From Qipengyuania xiapuensis (GTDB taxonomy: Bacteria; Pseudomonadota; Alphaproteobacteria; Sphingomonadales; Sphingomonadaceae), in assembly GCF_019711395.1 (NCBI RefSeq), contig NZ_JAIGNL010000001.1:434001-498000 (forward strand): DNA of 64,000 bases, read 5' to 3'. The position numbers and the translations under genes are program-made. The notes below the pieces were generated by a model that was given only the letters and a program-made list of their open reading frames with translations, ran no database searches and had not been told where the DNA came from. Positions 53,040-61,333 of this stretch are shown here, in pieces. Numbering within the stretch: the stretch's first letter is position 1; every line of letters starts with the position of its first letter.

Positions 53040-53877
53040 AGCGATTCTCTCAGCGCCTAAAGTCCAAGACTTCAGAGCACATGGATTGCTTGCACCCTTT
53101 CAAGAGGTCACCATGGAAGGCGAAGCAGTGAACCATGATGTTTTCCTTCCAGGAGTTCCGGTCGAGAGATGTCTCGCCGCCCTAGCCGCAAGCGATGGGA
53201 ATGAAGTTGCAAGTGGCAAGTTGGCTAGTCCGGAAAGCAGCGCGGCGCTCGCAGTCAATGCATTTGGTTGGTTCATTGAAAGGCCGGACGAACTCCCGGC
53301 TCTGCCTGGATTAGAATGGGTGGATTGGCCCGCCACACGTGTAGATGTGGAGCGCCAGATGCGCTTCCCATGGCGCGGGGGACGGCACCCTTGGCTTGAT
53401 GCAGCGATAGAAACTGAGACGTATCTAATTGGGGTGGAATCTAAGCGGTACGAACCTTTTCGTGATACCAAGCAGCCAAGTTTTTCTGATGCTTATGAGC
53501 GCCATGACTGGGGCCAAGGCATGTGGAAATACGACTTGATTCGCCGCGGAATTAGCGTGGGTTCGATCAACTTTCGCTATCTCGACGTCGCGCAGCTTAT
53601 CAAGCACGCTTACGGACTGCGCACGGAAGCCGGGCGGTTGGGGCTAAAGCCGGTTTTGTTTTACATCTTTGCTGAGCCAACTGAGCGCAATGGTCGCGAG
53701 ATCTCGGCGGGCGCGCATGATCTCCACCGGAACGAGCTATTCATCTTCCAAAGTGAGCTGCAGACAGCCGGGCAAGACGTTTTGTTCGCCGCGTGCAGCT
53801 ATCGTGAGTGGTTCGAAACTTGGCAAGGAGAAGCGAAAGATCATGCGAGCCGGCTAGTGTCGCGTTTCACTCCCTAG
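53020..53877 (+). CDS. Predicted PD-(D/E)XK endonuclease
   Basis: 285 aa. 'RHPWLDAAIETETYLIGVESKRYEPF' region (residues ~125-150) contains an Asp, a beta strand and ExK, the PD-(D/E)XK active site. 'YERHDWGQGMWKYDL' and 'AQLIKHAYGLRTEAG' follow as conserved helices. This pattern recurs in uncharacterised restriction-like proteins. It is translated with the preceding membrane protein. Target unknown. Confidence 0.65.
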   Translation: MDAVPLEAILSAPKVQDFRAHGLLAPFQEVTMEGEAVNHDVFLPGVPVERCLAALAASDGNEVASGKLASPESSAALAVNAFGWFIERPDELPALPGLEWVDWPATRVDVERQMRFPWRGGRHPWLDAAIETETYLIGVESKRYEPFRDTKQPSFSDAYERHDWGQGMWKYDLIRRGISVGSINFRYLDVAQLIKHAYGLRTEAGRLGLKPVLFYIFAEPTERNGREISAGAHDLHRNELFIFQSELQTAGQDVLFAACSYREWFETWQGEAKDHASRLVSRFTP

Positions 53878-53883
53878 CTCTGC

Positions 53884-54633
53884 CTAGCCTTCCCATCTTA
53901 GCGGCTGCAGGCCACCGAACTCTGCTTCTGCAGCCTCGCCGCGGATAATCGGTGTACCCGGGTTGTCAGCGCAGTCAAAAGCAACATTGGCAAAATTTCC
54001 GAGATGGCTCAGGTGAGCGCACTCCCGCGCGACTGAAGTCCAATTATCCGGTATTTCCGCTACCTTTTCAGGGTATCTAGCTGCTCTTACGATGACCCAT
54101 TCAGGGCCTTCATCACCCACGAACCAAATACTTGGTTCAACATCGGGGTCTGACTGGCTTGACATTATTGAGCGGCCCTCTGCCACAAGCCAGTCACGAA
54201 CCACCTTTACAGCAAAATCGGCAAGCTCCCAGTCCGTCACTTCGATCTTCTCGTGGGTCGCCAATGTGAGAGGGTCGATTGGATGGTTGGTTCTTAAATC
54301 GATAAGACCCCAGTCTTCTTGAACTGGCCGCCAACCATTTTCGGTTTGTAGCATTGGCATCAGGCACGCGTGTCCGTTCCAGCCCTCAGCAATCTTTCTA
54401 AGGCCCGCACGGGTGCCAGGGACTTCAACGTTGTCATCCACATCCTCGGTCCTGACAAAATAGACTTGGTTGCCAAGGATGAATGATAGGTGCTCAAGAA
54501 ATGGAGGGTGAGGGTTGGCTTTGAGCCAGCTTTGCAGACCTCCTTCAAAGAAACTTTGAAGATGGACGCCTGCTGCTCGCCACATTGAGATGAACTCTGG
54601 GGAAGGAGTCTCGCTCGGTATCGTAAATCTCAT
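53884..54633 (-). CDS. Hypothetical protein
   Basis: 249 aa, unrecognised. It is acidic and Trp-rich with several predicted strands ('IWFVGDEGPEWVIVRAARYP') and no membrane segment. A possible cysteine-rich active site is not apparent. It converges on the nuclease gene with six bases between the stops. It could be an immunity- or sensor-like protein, but nothing shows that. Confidence 0.5.
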   Translation of the reverse strand: MRFTIPSETPSPEFISMWRAAGVHLQSFFEGGLQSWLKANPHPPFLEHLSFILGNQVYFVRTEDVDDNVEVPGTRAGLRKIAEGWNGHACLMPMLQTENGWRPVQEDWGLIDLRTNHPIDPLTLATHEKIEVTDWELADFAVKVVRDWLVAEGRSIMSSQSDPDVEPSIWFVGDEGPEWVIVRAARYPEKVAEIPDNWTSVARECAHLSHLGNFANVAFDCADNPGTPIIRGEAAEAEFGGLQPLRWEG

Positions 54634-54853
54634 ACTTTTGTCTGTGCCCCTGTTTGGTCCGAATGCACTCTCTCACCTGGCTTCACATTCTTTTGAGTTT
54701 CATCTCTGTAAGGTGCGTCTCTCGCGTTGGTAGGCGGGATTGGGCGGGTATGAATCTAGGCCTGCAATCCTAACAACAAATCGTCGAGCTATATTTGACC
54801 TTAGGCTTGGCGCCTTCCAACGATGATTGGGAAGTTTGTGGAGGTTGCAGTGT

Positions 54854-55510
54854 ATGTGGGAGAAGGTGATTAAGAATGGCGCTTTGGGAATATTTCTAGT
54901 TCTAGGAGCTGGTCTCGTGGTCCTAGCACTTTCCCTCAACGCCCCCAATCTTCTCGGCTCCCGCGATGTCGCTGAAGAGAGCATTCCTGCGGACACAGAC
55001 TTTCCCGTTGTCCTGCGGATCAAAGGAGGAATGCTGGAAGTTGCATCCGTGTCGGGAAGGAGAAATTTTCCCAAGACGAGCGATCCGCAAATCCTCGGCC
55101 AAGCTTTTCCCTATTGCCGAGAGCGCTCCAGTTGGACCGCTCCCTATAAGATAACTTACCGGGTTCATGTGGGAGAAGTTTGGAAGCTGAGAGCTGTTGA
55201 TGGCCGGCTTATCGCTCGCGTCCCAGAATTAGAGCCGGCCCTTCCGGTGGCGATTGATACATCAAAAACTAAGGCTGGCGCAAAGGAGAGCTGCTGGTTT
55301 GTTCCGGATATGGGCACCCGCGAAAGAGCCTTTGAACAGATTAGTCCCATACTTGCCGAACTCGCCCGCTCGCGAAAGACGAAAGACTTCGCGCGAAGCG
55401 CCGCTCGTAAAACGATCACAGAGTTCTTACGGAATTGGGCATTCGATCAAACTCGATACCCAAACCTTCCCCCCGACGCGCCAATCACGGTCATTTTCCC
55501 AGGCGAGTGA
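54854..55510 (+). CDS. Single-pass membrane protein, unknown
   Basis: 218 aa from ATG 54854, chosen because GGAGG lies ten bases upstream; TTG 54827 would add nine residues. One N-terminal membrane helix ('ALGIFLVLGAGLVVLALSL') with a periplasmic or extracytoplasmic domain of ~190 residues containing two Cys that could form a disulfide. Otherwise unrecognised. Confidence 0.55.
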   Translation: MWEKVIKNGALGIFLVLGAGLVVLALSLNAPNLLGSRDVAEESIPADTDFPVVLRIKGGMLEVASVSGRRNFPKTSDPQILGQAFPYCRERSSWTAPYKITYRVHVGEVWKLRAVDGRLIARVPELEPALPVAIDTSKTKAGAKESCWFVPDMGTRERAFEQISPILAELARSRKTKDFARSAARKTITEFLRNWAFDQTRYPNLPPDAPITVIFPGE

Positions 55511-55623
55511 CAAGGGACGATCGCATTGTCGCTTAACTGTCGGGAGTGACTGTCTTTGTCACCCCCTGGTCGTAGATATGGATTGTCCGGACCTGAGCTG
55601 CCGGTCTTCAGAACGGAAACTAA

Positions 55624-58600
55624 ATGCGACTTTACGAGGGTGAACTTCTCCATTCAGCGAGCGACCTCAACACCTTCATGGGGTGTCGACACGCTGTAGC
55701 ACTGAACCGCCAGAAGCTTCTCGATCCCGCCAGTCTTCCCGATAAGGCTGCAGATGATGAGAGCGCCGTCCTCGTCCAAGACGCTGGCCATGAGCACGAG
55801 GCTCAATACCTGCGCTCACTGAATGCGATTGGCGAAGTTGCGGAGATATCTTCGAAGCAATCACTCGAAGCTCAACAATCAGAAACGATCGCTGCCATGC
55901 ATGACGGGGTGCCGGTCATCTACCAGGGCACTTTTTTCGAACAGCCATGGCATGGCTTCACTGACTTTCTCCGCCGGGTGGATGTTCCCTCGGAGCTTGG
56001 CTCCTGGTCCTATGAAGTCGTAGATACAAAATTGGCTCGTACACCGAGCCCCAAGCACCTCCTTCAACTCGCGCTTTACAGTGAGCTCGTGGGCAGAGTG
56101 CAAGGCAAGACGCCCCATGAGATGCACCTCGTTCTTGGCAGCGGGGAAGAGGCCTCGTTCCGATCTGTTGAATTTGAACACACTCTGCGCGTGGCGCGTG
56201 GTCGCTATCTTGGTTTTATTGACACAGAGGTGTTGGCGACGCGGCCTGAACCGTGCTCAGCCTGCTCGCTGTGCGGCTGGCGTGATCTTTGTGCCGAGCA
56301 ATGGAAGAGCGAGGATCATCTTAGCCAAGTCGCAGGCATGCAATCCTCACAGATTACGAAACTGCGCGACGCAGGGATTTCGACGGTTGAGGCGCTTGCG
56401 GCCTTGCCGCCTGATAGTCGGATCCCGAAATTGGCGGCGGCGACTTTCGAACGTTTGCGTGCGCAGGCAATCTTGCAGGTCGAGCGTCGCAATGGCGAGC
56501 CTAAATTCGAGAGATTGGATCTCGAACCTGGACGCGGCTTCCTGCGCATGCCGAGACCCAGTCCGCATGATCTCTTTTTTGATCTAGAAGGCGATCCGCT
56601 TTACCCGGACGGATTGGAGTATCTCTGGGGCGTACATTTCCGCGATGATGCTGGCACTCCCCAATTCCGCTTTGAATGGGCTCACAATCGCGACGAAGAG
56701 CGCGAAGCTTTTGAGCGGATGGTGGATTGGTTCGTCGACCACGTCAAACTCCATCCTGAGGCGCACATCTATCATTACGCGCCGTATGAAGTGACGGTTC
56801 TTCGTCGCTTATCGACTGCCTTCGCTAGCCGCGAGGCCGAGGTCGATTTCCTGCTGAGAGGTGAGAAGTTCGTCGATCTTTACGCCATAGCGCGCTCAGC
56901 CATCCGAACATCAGAGCCTGATCTGAGTCTGAAGACGCTTGAGACTTTCTTCGCCGAAACGCGGCTCGATGATGTGAAGAAGGCTGATCAATCGATCGTC
57001 CACTATCACCGCTGGCGAGAGACTGGCGATCAAGTATTGCTCGACGGCATTTGGGCCTACAATAAGGTGGACTGCGAGAATACCGAGGGGCTTCGTGATT
57101 GGCTGGCCTCTATCCGTCCCGAGCTCAAATGGTGGGAAAAGTCAGGCCCAGAGCCGAAACCAGAGAAGACTGAAAAGGCGCTCGAGCATGAAGCGAGGCT
57201 GGAGCAACTTCGAGAAGCTATTCGGAAGGACGACGTGCCTTTGTCAGAAAAGGCAAAGGAGCTTGCAGGCCATCTGCTCGATTTTCATAAGCGGTCTCAA
57301 AAGCCCGATCAGTGGGCGATCTTCGATAGATGTGAGCGTGACATCGATGAGCTTATTGATGATGGGGAGTGTATTGGTGGCTTAGAGCCAGCGGGCAATG
57401 ATTGGCTCGTCGATGACAAGCGATCCCAAATTGCGACCTATCGCTTTCCAACTCAGGATACCAAGCTGCGCGAAGGCAAGGACGTGCTCCACGCGCCAAC
57501 CCAGCAGCGGCTTGGAAAGATTGTTTCCTATGACGAAGAGCAAGGGCTTGTCTCCGTAAGGCGCGGAAAGGCGGCTGGAGAGTTCCCTCAATCTGGCTCA
57601 GCAATACCTACCTGGCCTATCGATACCAGCATCCTCGAGAGCGCAGTTGAGCGGGTCGTGAGGGCGTGGAGCGCGACGGGTCCAAGCGGCGATCTTCCCT
57701 ATAAAGCTCTGGCTTCGATACTCGAGCGGCAGGCTCCTCAGTTCGGTAAGGGAACAGACGTGGATGCCCCTGGTCGTGCGCTGCTTAAAGGGGGCGAAGA
57801 CTTGGTGACCGGGACCAGCCGGCTTGTAAGCTCGCTCGATCATTCATTCTTATTCGTTCAGGGTCCGCCCGGGACTGGCAAAACGCATACCAGTGCCCAC
57901 GTCATTCTCGATCTTCTCAGATCCGGCAAAAAGGTCGGGGTTTCGTCCAACAGCCATAAAGCCATCAACAATCTCCTCGGCAAGGTTGAGGCGCTTGCTG
58001 CTAAACAAGGCGTAGGCATCCACGGCTGCAAAAAGGCTTCATCGAGCGATCCCGATTCACTGTTGAACGGTGACATGATTGTGGACGTCTTCGACAATGC
58101 GGCTGTCGAGGACGGGGATTACAATCTCGTCGGCGGCACAGCTTGGCTCTTTGCTCGCGACGCTCTCGATCAGCGGTTCGACTACCTCTTTATCGACGAG
58201 GCGGGGCAGGTGTCTCTGGGGCACCTTTTGGCGATGGGTGCGGCTGCGAAAAACATCGTTTTGGTGGGCGATCAAATGCAGCTCGCCCAGCCGATAAAGG
58301 GCGCGCATCCAGGAAAAAGCGGAGAGTCCGCTCTCGATTATCTGCTCCAAGGCGATGCCACGATTGCGCCGGAGCGTGGTGTTCTGCTTGACACGAGTTG
58401 GCGTATGCACCCGGAGATAACGCAATTTATATCGGCAGCAGTTTACGACGGCCGCCTTACCTCGCACCCAGACTGTGCCGTTCAGAATTTGCACCTGACG
58501 GGTGACATAGCGGGCGAACTGCCTCCCCGTGGGATCCGAATGGCCAACGTCGAGCATTTTGGCTGTCGTCAGCAGAGCGATGAGGAGGTGGCAGAAGTGG

Positions 58601-59004
58601 TGCGCTTGGTGCAATCGTTGCTCGGCCAAAGTTTCACCGATCGCCGGGCTCAATCTGGCAAGCTAAGCCTAGAGAACATCCTCATCGTCTCGCCTTTCAA
58701 TATGCAAGTTAATGCATTGCGATCCGCGCTCCCTGAAGGTGCGCGCGTCGGAACGGTCGACAAGTTTCAGGGACAAGAAGCAGAGGTCGTTATCGTCAGC
58801 ATGGCAACGTCCTCGCCGGAGGACCTGCCGCGAAATGTCGACTTCTTCTATTCGAAGAACCGGCTGAATGTTGCCATTTCGCGAGCCCGAACCCTGGCGA
58901 TCGTGCTGGCTAACTCGCGTCTACTGGAACTCGAGGCGGGGACAGTGGAGCACCTACGCCTTGTCAACACGCTCGCCTGGCTTCAATCGGCGTCGTCTGA
59001 TTAA
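55624..59004 (+). CDS. TM0106-type RecB-like nuclease fused to a DNA2/UPF1-like SF1 helicase
   Basis: 1126 aa. The N-terminal nuclease (~1-240) has 'HSASDLNTFMGCRHAVALN', the start of TM0106 RecB-like proteins, 'VVDTKLARTP' as ExK-like site (here D-T-K), and 'CSACSLCGWRDLC' as iron-sulphur or zinc cluster. A DnaQ/RNase H-like segment follows ('DLFFDLEGDPLYPDG', 'IYHYAPYEVTVLRRL'). The SF1B helicase (~730-1120) has 'VQGPPGTGKTHTSAHV', 'FIDEAGQVSLG', 'VGDQMQLAQP' and 'KNRLNVAISRARTLAIV'. The combination is known in several bacterial defence islands and in DNA repair. Confidence 0.88.
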   Translation: MRLYEGELLHSASDLNTFMGCRHAVALNRQKLLDPASLPDKAADDESAVLVQDAGHEHEAQYLRSLNAIGEVAEISSKQSLEAQQSETIAAMHDGVPVIYQGTFFEQPWHGFTDFLRRVDVPSELGSWSYEVVDTKLARTPSPKHLLQLALYSELVGRVQGKTPHEMHLVLGSGEEASFRSVEFEHTLRVARGRYLGFIDTEVLATRPEPCSACSLCGWRDLCAEQWKSEDHLSQVAGMQSSQITKLRDAGISTVEALAALPPDSRIPKLAAATFERLRAQAILQVERRNGEPKFERLDLEPGRGFLRMPRPSPHDLFFDLEGDPLYPDGLEYLWGVHFRDDAGTPQFRFEWAHNRDEEREAFERMVDWFVDHVKLHPEAHIYHYAPYEVTVLRRLSTAFASREAEVDFLLRGEKFVDLYAIARSAIRTSEPDLSLKTLETFFAETRLDDVKKADQSIVHYHRWRETGDQVLLDGIWAYNKVDCENTEGLRDWLASIRPELKWWEKSGPEPKPEKTEKALEHEARLEQLREAIRKDDVPLSEKAKELAGHLLDFHKRSQKPDQWAIFDRCERDIDELIDDGECIGGLEPAGNDWLVDDKRSQIATYRFPTQDTKLREGKDVLHAPTQQRLGKIVSYDEEQGLVSVRRGKAAGEFPQSGSAIPTWPIDTSILESAVERVVRAWSATGPSGDLPYKALASILERQAPQFGKGTDVDAPGRALLKGGEDLVTGTSRLVSSLDHSFLFVQGPPGTGKTHTSAHVILDLLRSGKKVGVSSNSHKAINNLLGKVEALAAKQGVGIHGCKKASSSDPDSLLNGDMIVDVFDNAAVEDGDYNLVGGTAWLFARDALDQRFDYLFIDEAGQVSLGHLLAMGAAAKNIVLVGDQMQLAQPIKGAHPGKSGESALDYLLQGDATIAPERGVLLDTSWRMHPEITQFISAAVYDGRLTSHPDCAVQNLHLTGDIAGELPPRGIRMANVEHFGCRQQSDEEVAEVVRLVQSLLGQSFTDRRAQSGKLSLENILIVSPFNMQVNALRSALPEGARVGTVDKFQGQEAEVVIVSMATSSPEDLPRNVDFFYSKNRLNVAISRARTLAIVLANSRLLELEAGTVEHLRLVNTLAWLQSASSD

Positions 59005-59030
59005 TTTCATGAGATAGAACAAGGGGTTTT

Positions 59031-59201
59031 ATGGCCTTAGAACATGAACGCGATGAGGAAGAAGATGCCAAGCGGGAGGACTGGTCCGAGAAGGCAAAGA
59101 AGGAGGACATCAGGTGTGAAATCTGCGGAGAGCTGATTGAATATGACGACGTCGAAGGTCGGGGAAGCGAGACTCGGTGCTCAGCACACGTCGACACCTA
59201 A
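59031..59201 (+). CDS. Small acidic protein with C4-type zinc motif
   Basis: 56 aa. Acidic N-terminus (HERDEEEDAKREDW) and a C-terminal 'RCEICGELIEYDDVEG' plus 'RCSAH' that could bind one zinc. ATG 59031 with AAGGGG upstream, 26 bp after the helicase gene, so probably in its operon. Too short for family assignment. Confidence 0.5.
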   Translation: MALEHERDEEEDAKREDWSEKAKKEDIRCEICGELIEYDDVEGRGSETRCSAHVDT

Positions 59202-59253
59202 GGGCTGAGGATTGAGTGGCGGCTTTTGAGAGCCACCTGAGGAGATGAGTTTA

Positions 59254-59577
59254 GTGTCTGATGCAGATTGGTTTGTGATGCAGCCTGAGAAGGCCCAGGC
59301 CTATGGTCGGCCTGAAAAGGATGGCTTTCTCGTTCGAGCAGGTTCGACTGCGATGAAAGACGGTTCGCCAAAGGTGAAGCGCGATCGAGAAGAGCGTGAT
59401 CGCCTTCTCCGCACCGGAGTTTTGGTGGAGGATGAGGATCCGACCCTTCTTCGGTTCGCACAGGATCATCTCTTCAACAGCCCGAGCATCGCTGGCGGCG
59501 TAGTCAAGGACGGCAATTGCAGCGGTCCGCAGAGCTGGCGCCGCGTCGGCGATCGGAAAAAGCTCTCTGAGGTTTGA
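59254..59577 (+). CDS. DUF4357 domain protein
   Basis: 107 aa from GTG 59254, which has GAGGAG nine bases upstream; ATG 59245 (three residues longer) is possible but too near that site. 'KDGFLVRAGSTAMKDGSP' and 'FAQDHLFNSPSIAGGVV' are the DUF4357 hallmark. DUF4357 is often fused to GIY-YIG or restriction proteins and may bind nucleic acid. It is free-standing here. Confidence 0.75.
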   Translation: MSDADWFVMQPEKAQAYGRPEKDGFLVRAGSTAMKDGSPKVKRDREERDRLLRTGVLVEDEDPTLLRFAQDHLFNSPSIAGGVVKDGNCSGPQSWRRVGDRKKLSEV

Positions 59578-59582
59578 CAGAA

Positions 59583-60017
59583 TTAGCGCAGCAGGATGAG
59601 CTCTGGATTGGCCCCGGCGCCCGCCCAGACAATCGCGTTCTGCTGAAAGATTCTACCCAGGTTGGAGGCCTCTTCTCGGTCTATTCCGAGAACGAGGAAA
59701 CTCGGTTCGGGAGGCCAATCGCCTTCCGAACCGCGCCCTTCGCCTTCGAAGTAAATTAGCTCCAGCTTTTTGAGGTGAACTTCCAGGCGGTCATTTGCTT
59801 GCTGATTTTCCGTCTCACTCAGCTGTTCACCAAAAGGATTGAAAGCTGTGATGAAAGCGGCAGCCGAGCAGCCGTGCTCAGAGAGTAGCTTCGCGAGTTG
59901 CGGATTGTGGTGCTCAATGTGGAGCCAGATCTCGGGATCGGTGAAGACAACGTAATCTGTAAGTTGGTATGCTGAGATGAGCTCCTTGGGCAGTTTTGTA
60001 GAAGCTGCCTCACTCAT
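59583..60017 (-). CDS. DUF3293 domain protein
   Basis: 144 aa. 'AAFITAFNPFGEQLSETEN' and 'WPPEPSFLVLGIDREEASN..FQQNAIVW' match DUF3293, a widespread family of unknown role. Its start overlaps the McrC stop by four bases (ATGA), so it is the third gene of the McrBC operon. A DUF3293 partner is not a usual McrBC component. Confidence 0.78.
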   Translation of the reverse strand: MSEAASTKLPKELISAYQLTDYVVFTDPEIWLHIEHHNPQLAKLLSEHGCSAAAFITAFNPFGEQLSETENQQANDRLEVHLKKLELIYFEGEGRGSEGDWPPEPSFLVLGIDREEASNLGRIFQQNAIVWAGAGANPELILLR

Positions 60018-61333
60018 GCAGCCTTCTCCATCTCGCCATCTCGCAGACCGACCATTTCCAGAAGTGCGGACAGTTTGTCTGGTGCCGATCTCGGATCGTC
60101 AAGCGCGATGCTGCCGATCAATATACGCGTGCTCTCAGTCCCGCATACTCGGTGCTCCGCGATAAGACCTTCTTCTGCCTGGAGCCCTTTATGGTGAGGG
60201 TAAAGTAGAAGAAGATCTGTGCATTGATAGACATGAGAATATGCCATCATCTGATAGATATCTTGTTGGCTGACACCCTGCTTCGGATCATCAATCGCGC
60301 CCTTCAGGCGTTTCCATTTGGTGTCGATTATCAATCGGTGTCCTGAGCTGTCCGAAAGCGTGATGTCAGGCTTGGTGGCGAAGCGGAACGCATCGCTTCC
60401 GTCTTCGCGCTTTTCCTGAAGAACGTAGCTTCTGGGCCCCTGCAACCGGACGCCGAGAGGCGTTCCGCGTAGTGAGCGTTGAAGCGCTCGCCCCACAAAT
60501 TCTTCGAACAGCTTGTTCATCTCAAAAAGCAGAGAAAAGCCGCGGGCTCTCCCAAGGCTGGTCGTTTGAAATCGCTCGCCTAGGAGCAGTTTTGCCAGCG
60601 ATAGCAGCTGCGCCCAGGAACGGTTGGTCCGGTCAATGACCACACGATCCCATCGAAGAGCTGAGACTGGAACGTCAGACACATCTGCAAATGCCAATTG
60701 AAGCTCAGAAAGCCGTCGCTTGTTCTCTTGCGCCTTCGCAATCTTGCCAAGCCTTACGACAGCCGCCTTCATGATTTGATTGAGCGCGATATCGGCACTT
60801 AGCTCATCAAAATGACAAGCGAGGCGCGAGGGATTTGCCGCTAGAGTGGAGAATTGACGGATTGCGTCGAGACGCCCGCGCAGAGCAGGAAGGTCGTCGC
60901 GATGTTCAATGTATCTGCGGGGCAAACCTCGATGTACCGCGCCAAAAAGGCGGTCGCAAAAAAGACGGATGAGTATCTCCAGCAGATCATCCTTCTGCCA
61001 TCCGAGATCCGTGACCGCGCCGTCCGCTATTTCGAGGTCAAGGACTCCGCAGAGCATATGGATGAGGCTTTTCCGAGCCGCGTTATCTGCTTCGGCTCCT
61101 TCGATCTTGGGTAAGATCTCCAGCGCCATTCCGCCATCTGCTATGACCCCGACCGTTTGCTGAGCTCGAAGCTTAGCTGGGTGATTGATGAGTATTCTGT
61201 CGCCTTCTGATCCGCCCAAACCTGATAGCGCTGCAAGTTCGACGGCACGATCTGCATGAGCACGTGTAAAGGCATCCGGCCCATTGGGCTCAATTGGGAG
61301 GTAGTCCCATTCTTTGACCGTTCGAATGATCAC
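60014..61333 (-). CDS. mcrC: McrC-family nuclease subunit
   Basis: 439 aa. Typical of McrC: 'ALEILPKIEGAEAD' near the N-terminus, 'FDELSADIALNQIMKAAVV' in the middle, 'LFEMNKLFEEFVGRAL' and a C-terminal PD-(D/E)XK nuclease core 'KPDITLSDSSGHRLIIDTKWKR' (D and DxK). It works with McrB to cleave modified DNA by GTP-driven translocation. The GTG start overlaps the McrB stop by four bases. Confidence 0.88.
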   Translation of the reverse strand: MIIRTVKEWDYLPIEPNGPDAFTRAHADRAVELAALSGLGGSEGDRILINHPAKLRAQQTVGVIADGGMALEILPKIEGAEADNAARKSLIHMLCGVLDLEIADGAVTDLGWQKDDLLEILIRLFCDRLFGAVHRGLPRRYIEHRDDLPALRGRLDAIRQFSTLAANPSRLACHFDELSADIALNQIMKAAVVRLGKIAKAQENKRRLSELQLAFADVSDVPVSALRWDRVVIDRTNRSWAQLLSLAKLLLGERFQTTSLGRARGFSLLFEMNKLFEEFVGRALQRSLRGTPLGVRLQGPRSYVLQEKREDGSDAFRFATKPDITLSDSSGHRLIIDTKWKRLKGAIDDPKQGVSQQDIYQMMAYSHVYQCTDLLLLYPHHKGLQAEEGLIAEHRVCGTESTRILIGSIALDDPRSAPDKLSALLEMVGLRDGEMEKAA

